A stretch of 37,844 nucleotides of DNA from Micrococcales bacterium (GTDB lineage: Bacteria > Actinomycetota > Actinomycetes > Actinomycetales > WQXJ01), in NCBI GenBank assembly GCA_009784895.1, contig WQXJ01000022.1:1-37844 (forward strand), read 5' to 3'. Below the pieces are notes generated by a model that was not told the DNA's origin, searched no databases, and saw only the letters and a program-made list of their open reading frames with translations. Made by a program: the position numbers and the translations under genes. Within the stretch, counting starts at the first letter, position 1; each line of letters starts with the position of its first letter. This document shows positions 30,921-37,844 of this stretch, piece after piece.

Positions 30921-33440
30921 TCAGCCCGGCTGTGGCGGGCCCTCGGACCCACCTAGGTCTGACCCAACCGGCGCCTCGGCGCGGGCCGGGCCAACTGCGG
31001 CATCGGAGGCCTCATGCGGGCCGGCCGGTGCCTCGTCTCCCCGCAACGACGCCAACACCTGTGCCAACGATTCAGGCGGCACCAACACATCGCGAGCCTT
31101 GGACCCTTCAGAGGGACCAACCACGCCGCGCGACTCGAGCAAATCCATCAGCCGGCCGGCCTTAGCGAAACCGACCCGCAGCTTTCGCTGCAGCATGGAA
31201 GTCGAACCGAATTGAGTCGAAATGACCTGCTCGGCGGCCTGCAATAGCAAATCGAGGTCGTCGCCAATATCGTCCTCGATTTGACGCCGCTTATTGGCCG
31301 GGGCCACCACATCGGGCCGGTATTCGGCCTGGGCTTGCCCCTTGACGTGGTCCACCACGGCGTGGATTTCGCTCTCCCCAACCCAGGCGCCTTGCACCCG
31401 CAGAGGGCGCGAGGAGCCGTAGGGCAAGAACAAGGCGTCGCCCTGGCCAACAAGTTTCTCCGCCCCTGGTTGATCCAAGACCACTCGCGAATCAGTCTGG
31501 GATGAGGTGGCGAAAGCCAAGCGTGAAGGGATATTTGCCTTGATGACACCGGTGACCACGTCAACTGACGGGCGCTGGGTGGCCAAGACCAGGTGGATGC
31601 CGGCCGCCCGGGCCAGCTGGGTGATGCGCTGGACTGAAGCCTCGACATCGCGGGGCGCCACCATCATTAGGTCAGCCAGTTCGTCCACTACCACCATCAG
31701 ATACGGGTAGGGCCGTAACACCCGCTTGGAGCCTTCCGGCGGGTGGATGGTGCCGGCTCTGACCGCCTTGTTGAAATCGTCAAGGTGTTTGAAGCCAAAG
31801 TTCTCCAGATCGTCGTAGCGGGCGTCCATTTCGCGCACTACCCAGTCCAGGGCCTCAGCCGCCTTTTTCGGGTCGGTGATGATGGGCGTGATCAAGTGTG
31901 GAATGCCGCCATAGATGGTCAACTCGACCCGCTTGGGGTCAATCAACACCATCCGCACCTCATCCGGGGCAGCCCGCATCAGCAGGGAGACCACCATGGC
32001 GTTGACAAATGAACTCTTGCCGGAGCCGGTGGCCCCGGCCACCAGTAAATGCGGCATCTTGGTCAAATTGGCCACGACGTAACCGCCGCCCACGTCTTTG
32101 CCCAGGCCAACCACCATGGGATGACCGTGGCGCCGGGCCGCGCCGCTGGCCAGCACGTCGCCCAGCGGCACCGTTTCGCGCACCTTGTTTGGTATTTCAA
32201 TGCCAATGGCGCTTTTGCCTGGAATAGGCGAAAGGATCCGAACTTCGGGGCTGGCCACGGCGTAGGCAATGTTGCGCTGCAACTGGGTGATCCGTTCCAC
32301 CTTCACACCCGGACCCAACTCGACTTCGAACCTGGTAACAGTTGGCCCGCAGGTGAAACCGGTGACACTGGCGTCGACCGAAAACTGTTCGAAAACCTCT
32401 TCCAGGGCGGCCACAACAATGCCGGCACCGTCAATTGATTTACCCTTTGGTAGATCCTTGACCAGTAGCTTCGGGTCCGGCAGCTCGTAGAGCACATCCC
32501 CGGTGAGCTCGCCTTGAGTGCCGGGAGGCAGGGCCTGAGGCATCAACTTGGTGCCGGCCGGTTCCGGGGCGCCAGCGCCGCCCAAGACCAACGGCCCGGC
32601 GTCGACTGCGCCGCCGTTAGTGGTTGGCAACCCTGCTCCGTCTAGTTCGCCACCGTCTTCAGGTGTCACCAGGAGATCGGTGACATCGTCTGGTTCACCC
32701 AGGGCGTCTTCAGTTTGGTCCTGTGGCGAACGGTAGGCCTCATCATGCGCGTAGCCGCCTGGCACCCGCGGGCCATCTGCACCCTTTGGCCGGCCGGCAC
32801 TGGACCCGACCCTAAGGCCGAGCGCTCTAACGCCCTGGCGCAGACGGCGCGGTATTTGGGTGACAGGTGTCTTTGTGACGATCAGGAGGCCAAACAAACC
32901 CAGCACCAAGAACAAAATGAAGGCCACCCAGCGGTTGACTAACACCGCCACACCCCATCCGAGCAGACCAACCGCGCCGCCGGCACCACGCACGGCAGCC
33001 CAACCGTCGGTGGGCGATGGCAGGCCGCGGCCAATCTCGATCAGCGAGCAGATCGCCACCGCCATCGCCAGGAAGCCAACCAGAATGCGTGAATTGTCTT
33101 CCTTCCGGTCGGGATGCCGCATCAGCCGCACGGCCATAAACACCAGCAACACTGGCACGGCTTTGCTCAAGACCCCAACCGACCCGGCTACCAGCCAGTC
33201 GATGGCCCTGCCGGCTAGGCCGCTGAGGCCAAACCAGCTTTGCGCGGCCACCACTATGGCCAGGCAAATCAGGCCCAGGGCGCCGCCGTCGCGGCGTTGT
33301 TCGGGTGACAGGGCGCGGGCGCCTTGGCCAATCCGGCGCGCCAGCGAGCCAAGGGCGTGGGCCAAGCCCAGCCAAACCGCCCTTAGTGCGCGCAGTGGCC
33401 ACGCCAGTGGCTGGTCGATGGGCTCGCCTGCCTTGGTCAA
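30921..33440 (-). CDS. ftsK: DNA translocase FtsK
   Basis: FtsK pumps chromosome ends through the division septum and activates XerCD recombination at dif. The 839-residue protein has an N-terminal membrane domain of about four spans, a short acidic/Pro linker, then the alpha-beta motor. Walker A is VAGATGSGKSSFVN (K475), Walker B is YLMVVVDELADLMM, and the downstream motif is HLVLATQRPSVDVVTGVIKANIPSR. The gamma DNA-reading domain is present (ISTQFGSTSMLQRKLRVGFAKAGRLMDLLESRGVVGPSEGSKAR). The TTG start at 33440 is chosen because AAAAGGAG lies about 10 bases upstream and no better start exists. Its order before pgsA is the usual one; the surface-protein and sortase genes split them. Confidence 0.96.
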   Translation of the reverse strand: MTKAGEPIDQPLAWPLRALRAVWLGLAHALGSLARRIGQGARALSPEQRRDGGALGLICLAIVVAAQSWFGLSGLAGRAIDWLVAGSVGVLSKAVPVLLVFMAVRLMRHPDRKEDNSRILVGFLAMAVAICSLIEIGRGLPSPTDGWAAVRGAGGAVGLLGWGVAVLVNRWVAFILFLVLGLFGLLIVTKTPVTQIPRRLRQGVRALGLRVGSSAGRPKGADGPRVPGGYAHDEAYRSPQDQTEDALGEPDDVTDLLVTPEDGGELDGAGLPTTNGGAVDAGPLVLGGAGAPEPAGTKLMPQALPPGTQGELTGDVLYELPDPKLLVKDLPKGKSIDGAGIVVAALEEVFEQFSVDASVTGFTCGPTVTRFEVELGPGVKVERITQLQRNIAYAVASPEVRILSPIPGKSAIGIEIPNKVRETVPLGDVLASGAARRHGHPMVVGLGKDVGGGYVVANLTKMPHLLVAGATGSGKSSFVNAMVVSLLMRAAPDEVRMVLIDPKRVELTIYGGIPHLITPIITDPKKAAEALDWVVREMDARYDDLENFGFKHLDDFNKAVRAGTIHPPEGSKRVLRPYPYLMVVVDELADLMMVAPRDVEASVQRITQLARAAGIHLVLATQRPSVDVVTGVIKANIPSRLAFATSSQTDSRVVLDQPGAEKLVGQGDALFLPYGSSRPLRVQGAWVGESEIHAVVDHVKGQAQAEYRPDVVAPANKRRQIEDDIGDDLDLLLQAAEQVISTQFGSTSMLQRKLRVGFAKAGRLMDLLESRGVVGPSEGSKARDVLVPPESLAQVLASLRGDEAPAGPHEASDAAVGPARAEAPVGSDLGGSEGPPQPG

Positions 33441-33541
33441 GAAGTCTTGCTCCTTTTGTTTGGGCTCGTTCAGTCGACCGGTTGGCGGTCGCGGGCGGCT
33501 TCAACGCTACCCGGCTCAGGCCACCCAACCACGCACGTCAG

Positions 33542-33566
33542 CCGCGAGTCCGAGCTTCTGCTGGCA
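33542..33566 (-). repeat. Possible degenerate copy of the dispersed element upstream of ftsK
   Basis: CCGCGAGTCCGAGCTTCTGC then TGGCA resembles the reverse form of the element with about four extra bases. It is isolated 21 kb from the others, so it may be chance. Confidence 0.3.
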
Positions 33567-33581
33567 GCGGTCTAGTTGGGT

Positions 33582-33614
33582 GCCGGGCGGGGCTGGGGCA
33601 AGCCCCTGCCCGGC
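33582..33614 (-). terminator. Strong GC hairpin terminator after the LPXTG gene
   Basis: Reading leftward, GCCGGGC-A-GGGGCT pairs with AGCCCC-GCCCGGC: 13 bp with one bulged A and a 6-base loop. It starts about 20 bases after the stop codon. There is no U-tract, as is common in high-GC actinobacteria. The remaining 33441-33633 spacer holds the ftsK ribosome binding site and no recognised promoter. Confidence 0.7.
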
Positions 33615-33633
33615 GCCACAATCAATCGCCTGG

Positions 33634-36600
33634 CTAGTCGTTGTCTTGGCGGTCCCGCCGGCGGCGGGCCGCGATCAGCAATATGCCTAACGCGACCAAC
33701 ACCGCCGCGATCGCGGCCGGTATGCCAACGTTTGAGCCGGTGAACGGCAAGCCGTTGCTGGTCGAGCCGGCGCCAGCAGCCGAACCCGAGCCGGGTGCCG
33801 GGTCGTTGCCAGGCCCGCTGCCCGGCGGCCCAGTCGAAGCTTGGGCAACCACTTGGAACTGGGCTTCAGTTGTGCCGGATAGGGCCCCGGTCAGGACAAA
33901 CTTGTGCGTGCCGGGATCTGTGCCCGCCGGAATGGCAAATGTCCAGGTGGCCTCGCCATTGGCATCGGCCGTCTGGCTGCCTAGGGCCACCGGCTTCGAA
34001 TTCATCACTGCGCTAGCCGACTCGCCAGGCTGAAGATTCTTGACCGTAACGGTTTGCTTGGCCCCGACAACCAGTTTGATCACCGCCGCCACCGCCTTGG
34101 GCAGGCCCACACGCCAGCTGGTTGTGGTCGAATTGCCAACCGGGTCGGTGAACTTGATGGTGACAATCCCACCCTCGCTTAGGGCGGCAGCCAGATTGCA
34201 TGACCAGCTGCCGCCAGTGCCAACTGTGACACTGCATAGGATTGTGCCGCTGGCGTTGGAGATCGTTACCGTGCCACCTGACTCGGCCTGACCTTTGAAG
34301 ACCTTGCCGTCAGTTGGAAGCAACTTCAAAAGTGGCGTTGTCGCCTTGACCTTGACCGCCGCCGGGGCCGAGCTGAAGGTGTGGTTGGCCACCGCCACCG
34401 GGGTGGTGTGGACCGCCGGGTCGAGGTATTGCAGGTTCTGCGACCTGGCCAGCAGCTCGGTACCATGCGCCAAAGCGGTGGCAAATTCGCAGGTCCAGTC
34501 GCCGCTGGCATTGGCGAACGTGATGCAGACGGATTCGCCCGTCGCACCGGAGACTACCTGAATTTGATGGTTCGGCTCGGCCCGTCCGCTGACGGCCCGC
34601 GGCCCGGCCACGGCTGTGGCGAAGGTCGGGGCGGCCGGCGTTGAGACAAACCTAACCGTGACGGTGCCACTGGCCGCAGTCCCGTTGACGGTGAAACCAA
34701 AGACCGCGTCCCCCGGCGAACTGGAACTGACGCTGACGCCAAAGGAGCCGTCGGCGTTTAGGGCGGCCAGGCCGGCATCGGACACCACCACGCCTGTCTT
34801 GGCGGTGCTCACCCGCACCTCGGCATCTGGCAGGTTGAGCCGGTTGCCCAAAGGCCCAAACAGGGTCACTGTCAGGCGGGCCTGGTCTACCGCGCCGCGA
34901 CCCAAGGTGTTAGCCAGATTGGCTTCGACGTAACCACGGTTGGTTTCGATGGTCGATTCGGCCAGCGAAGGACCGGATTCGATCGAGGCAAACACCAGGG
35001 TCAGCGGCGCACCGGAGACGGTTACCTCTGGGAAACCGGGCAGGGTGATGGACAGGTTGACGGTTTCGGCCGTTGCGTCAGTGACCTGGACCGTGGCCGC
35101 CCCAATGGCCGATGTCGCCACCTCGAGTTGGTTTGGTGACGCGCCTTGGGCGCCGGCGATGCGAGCCGAGCCGCTGGCCGTGAATCGAACGGTGACATCG
35201 GGCAGCGGCGCGCCGGCGGCGTCTTTGACCCAAACCACGGCGGTGTGGGCGGCCACGCCGTCACTGGGTGTGGTGCCAAGCGAAGCGGTCGCCACGGCCT
35301 GTGGCATGGAACTGCTGGCCGCGAACTCGACTTGGGCGGGCGAGTTTTCGACCGTGATTGCGCCGATGCCGGGTGGCAAGGCCGCGGTCACGTTGACTAC
35401 CTCTGCGGTCAGGTCGGTGATTTCGATCCGCGCGGTTCCCTGAGGCGAGGTCTGCACCGTCATGGTGTTGGGCGGCGTGGCCGTCGAACCGACAATCCTG
35501 GCCGCGCCGTCAACCGAGAACGACACCTCTACACCGGGGACTGGCCCACCAAGCGAATCAGTCAAAGTCACCGTGGCCGTGTGCCGGCCTATCGCATCAT
35601 TGACCACCACGCCAGACGAAACCGCCAACACGGCACTGGCCAGATCCAACGGCTCGTTGCAGCAGGCCGTGAACCGGGCCATATCAGGGCCGGGCAGATT
35701 CTCGATTTTCCAACCCTCGTCAGGCCAAGCCGAATCCAGGTTCGCCCAAACCTCAATTCGGTAGTCGCCAACCACTCTTGAAGCCACTGTCGCCACATAA
35801 ACTCCAGGCGAGGTTTCAGTGAACTCAGAGATATCTAGATTGGACCCAGTCCCGGCCGACCCAAACGCCCGCAAGTTCGCCGCCTTGCCAGTCACCGGGG
35901 AGCCAACCAGGTCAATCCAATGGGCCGTTATGGTGACCGTCTGGACACCATCCGCGGAAGCCGGTGTGCCGGAGACCTCAAACCACTCGGTGGCCGCCGG
36001 GATAATCAACTCGTAGAACGAGGCATAAACCGACGTTGCGGTCGAAGACTCCCCCGCAATTTGGGCGGTCACCGGATAGGAACCTGGATCAGCCGACCAC
36101 AATGACATCTCTGCCACACCCAGCAGGTCAACACTAGTGCCAGTAGTGACCGTGCAGGTCGCACCTGGGCCACCATCAACCGACTCAGCTTCGGTGCAAC
36201 CGGTCGCTGACGTCCCCGCCGGTACCGTAAAGGCCACATCAACCCCACCAGTCAAAACCGGTGGCGTCTCATCCGTCGACACTGTCGCCCTGATTACCTG
36301 CGGTTCAAGATGAACCAACGACGCCTCAACCGGTGCCGCCAATGACAACTCCAACGCCGCCGGGATGCTCGGCTCAAACTTCGCCTCCAAGGAAATAGAG
36401 GTCAACCAATAGTCAGAGTTGCTGTACCCGACCAGGTAATCCGCTGCCGTAGTCGCGGTCACCTTGATACTCCAGTGACCCGGCGATGTCTCGACCGGAG
36501 TGCCGAACGTCGCCCCTGCCGGTGTCGAGGTTATGGCCCTAGTGCCGGTGTTATCGAGCCTGGGCCTCTCTGGTTCCAGCACTCTCGGATGATCAAGATC

Positions 36601-37844
36601 GGCCTTCACTACGTAGCAGTCCACACCGTCAGCCAAAACCGCAGGATGGGACGCAGTGATCGGGTTGCATGGCTCGATCCACCAGGTGGGCCACCAATCG
36701 CCGTGGGGTCGGTAGAAATTGGCCACATCGTTTGGATTTGGCAAGGCCAACTCGGTCACCTGCCGCCTATTCCCGCCAGGCGTACCCGGCTCGCCAAGTT
36801 CGACAAAGGCCATGATCCGGAAAGCACCAGGCGAAAGCGACGTCACAGTAGCCACATAAACCCCAAGTGTCGCAGTCTCGGCAAATCTAGAAACCGTGGG
36901 TAAGGCCCCATTGTCTGTTAGCAGTAGAACAGTCAACCGGTCAGCTATGCCTGTAAGCGGTTTGCCGGCAGCGTCGTGCGCGGTGACCGTGATTGTGACA
37001 GTGTCCCTACCATCGTCGCGCGCCGCATCAGGCGACACCCTCAAGGTATACCGAGCCGTGGTCAGTAGTCCGTGGAGATCCGTAAAGTCAATCTGGGCGG
37101 GCGAGTTTTCGACGGTCACGGCGCCGATGCCGGGTGGCAAGGAAGCCGTAACATAGGCAAGCCCAGCCCACGGTGACGTTATCTCAATCCGGGCGACACC
37201 CAAGGCTGAAGTCTCAACCGTCAGGGAATTGGGTGGCGTCGCCTCCGAGCCCACAATCTGAGACATGACACTAACCGCGAACGACACCGCGACATCGGGC
37301 ACACCCATGCCATTCTCGTCAGTCACCGTCACCGTGGCCGTGTGAACACTCACACCATCACTCAGCACCTGGCCAGACGAAACCGTCAACACCGCGCTAG
37401 CTACCTGCGGCGGGGAACAACAAGCCACGAAATGGGCCACATCATTCAGGTCCGGTGCTTCTAGTTCGGTCAGCCGGAAACCGTCATCTCTTGAGGTGAC
37501 CGGACCGGTGTAACTGAAATAGACCTCAACCCGGTAGTTGCCAACCACGGTCGATGTCACGGCCGCCTCGTAAACCCCAGGCTCGGTCTCAACGAACTCA
37601 GAAACACTCAAATACGACTCGGTACCAGCCGGCCCGAAAGCCTTCAACTTCGCAGCCAAACCACCAGCCGGAATCTTGAAAATGTGATCCTGAGCCTTAA
37701 CCCGAACCGTCGCCGCATCATTACCCGTCGACAAACTACCTGGCGTCACCCAAACACTGAAATCCAGCCCCTCAACGCTAGGCGGCGGTTCAACAAACCT
37801 GGCTGCCAGGTTCTGCAAACCCATCGAACCTTGGTAGGCGAGCC
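33634..37844 (-). CDS. LPXTG-anchored surface protein with invasin/Big_1-like Ig repeats (5' end outside window)
   Basis: A cell-wall protein of at least 1400 residues. The frame stays open to the window edge (LAYQGS before the first Met at 37824) and no signal peptide is seen, so the true start lies beyond 37844. The C-terminus is a full sorting signal: LPFTG (codons ending at 33750), hydrophobic span and RRRRDRQ. The body is made of Ig-like beta repeats of the invasin/intimin Big_1 style, with a signature such as SDGVAAHTAVVWVKDAAGAPLPDVTVRF. A large module is duplicated: VGNYRVEVYFSY to PPGIGAVTVENSPAQIDF near the N-terminal end, and VGDYRIEVWANL to PPGIGAITVENSPAQVEF in the middle. Both carry a Cys-Cys pair (FVACC, FTACC). 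The likely role is adhesion; the ligand is unknown. The adjacent sortase may or may not process it, because its LPFTG motif differs from LVATG. Confidence 0.88.
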   Translation of the reverse strand, partial: LAYQGSMGLQNLAARFVEPPPSVEGLDFSVWVTPGSLSTGNDAATVRVKAQDHIFKIPAGGLAAKLKAFGPAGTESYLSVSEFVETEPGVYEAAVTSTVVGNYRVEVYFSYTGPVTSRDDGFRLTELEAPDLNDVAHFVACCSPPQVASAVLTVSSGQVLSDGVSVHTATVTVTDENGMGVPDVAVSFAVSVMSQIVGSEATPPNSLTVETSALGVARIEITSPWAGLAYVTASLPPGIGAVTVENSPAQIDFTDLHGLLTTARYTLRVSPDAARDDGRDTVTITVTAHDAAGKPLTGIADRLTVLLLTDNGALPTVSRFAETATLGVYVATVTSLSPGAFRIMAFVELGEPGTPGGNRRQVTELALPNPNDVANFYRPHGDWWPTWWIEPCNPITASHPAVLADGVDCYVVKADLDHPRVLEPERPRLDNTGTRAITSTPAGATFGTPVETSPGHWSIKVTATTAADYLVGYSNSDYWLTSISLEAKFEPSIPAALELSLAAPVEASLVHLEPQVIRATVSTDETPPVLTGGVDVAFTVPAGTSATGCTEAESVDGGPGATCTVTTGTSVDLLGVAEMSLWSADPGSYPVTAQIAGESSTATSVYASFYELIIPAATEWFEVSGTPASADGVQTVTITAHWIDLVGSPVTGKAANLRAFGSAGTGSNLDISEFTETSPGVYVATVASRVVGDYRIEVWANLDSAWPDEGWKIENLPGPDMARFTACCNEPLDLASAVLAVSSGVVVNDAIGRHTATVTLTDSLGGPVPGVEVSFSVDGAARIVGSTATPPNTMTVQTSPQGTARIEITDLTAEVVNVTAALPPGIGAITVENSPAQVEFAASSSMPQAVATASLGTTPSDGVAAHTAVVWVKDAAGAPLPDVTVRFTASGSARIAGAQGASPNQLEVATSAIGAATVQVTDATAETVNLSITLPGFPEVTVSGAPLTLVFASIESGPSLAESTIETNRGYVEANLANTLGRGAVDQARLTVTLFGPLGNRLNLPDAEVRVSTAKTGVVVSDAGLAALNADGSFGVSVSSSSPGDAVFGFTVNGTAASGTVTVRFVSTPAAPTFATAVAGPRAVSGRAEPNHQIQVVSGATGESVCITFANASGDWTCEFATALAHGTELLARSQNLQYLDPAVHTTPVAVANHTFSSAPAAVKVKATTPLLKLLPTDGKVFKGQAESGGTVTISNASGTILCSVTVGTGGSWSCNLAAALSEGGIVTIKFTDPVGNSTTTSWRVGLPKAVAAVIKLVVGAKQTVTVKNLQPGESASAVMNSKPVALGSQTADANGEATWTFAIPAGTDPGTHKFVLTGALSGTTEAQFQVVAQASTGPPGSGPGNDPAPGSGSAAGAGSTSNGLPFTGSNVGIPAAIAAVLVALGILLIAARRRRDRQDND

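Overview
The window is high-GC, densely coded chromosomal DNA from an actinomycete (phylum Actinomycetota). The backbone is the conserved actinobacterial order ftsK-pgsA-cinA-clgR-(nei, lhr)-DUF3046-recA-recX-miaB-miaA-dapF-methyltransferase. This fits a Micrococcales/Actinomycetales-type genome, but the genus cannot be told from the sequence. A secreted serpin lipoprotein, a giant von Willebrand/pilin-type surface protein with its own sortase, and a large LPXTG protein suggest a host-associated or gut-like lifestyle; that part is inference. I see no tRNA, rRNA, CRISPR array, transposase or phage gene.

Layout, left to right. 1-2000: the start of a leftward gene, a small methyltransferase and an AbiEi/DUF559-type protein. 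2.2-7 kb, leftward: dapF, miaA and a large FAD/Fe-S oxidoreductase. 7-9.4 kb, leftward: a sulfane-sulfur stress unit made of a CoA-disulfide-reductase/rhodanese fusion, a CstR-like repressor and a tiny Cys-rich protein, under a near-perfect ATACCCC-N2-GGGGTAT operator. 9.5-12.3 kb: miaB, a membrane protein and a repeat-filled spacer. 12.3-15.7 kb: serpin (+), then recX, recA and DUF3046 (-). 15.7-21.3 kb: overlapping lhr and nei (+). 21.5-24.2 kb: clgR, cinA and pgsA (-), pgsA with a long Pro/Ala tail. 24.4-30.9 kb: pilin-like surface protein plus sortase (+). 30.9-37.8 kb: ftsK and an incomplete LPXTG Ig-like surface protein (-).

The most unusual signal is a dispersed ~26-bp element with core CTCRAYCTCGCGGGAA, usually preceded by TGCSAA. 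At least 13 copies lie within the first 12.2 kb and nearly none after that. Copies occur as tandem pairs, inverted pairs that fold into hairpins, and one nested R-R-F-F array. One copy lies in frame inside dapF. Two others supply the stop codon of their host genes (methyltransferase and miaB) at the same position of the element. A 99-bp unit carrying the element, and a 27-bp copy of the miaB start region, flank the membrane-protein gene. The element resembles REP/BIME or Rickettsia palindromic elements in behaviour, but I do not recognise its sequence. Separately, MiaB has an in-frame three-fold 17-residue repeat inside its TRAM domain.

How the genes work together: recA/recX, lhr/nei and ftsK form a DNA repair and chromosome-segregation neighbourhood. 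miaA and miaB act one after the other on tRNA A37. clgR, cinA and pgsA are housekeeping. The sulfur unit, the serpin and the surface-protein/sortase genes look like accessory cassettes inserted between conserved blocks.
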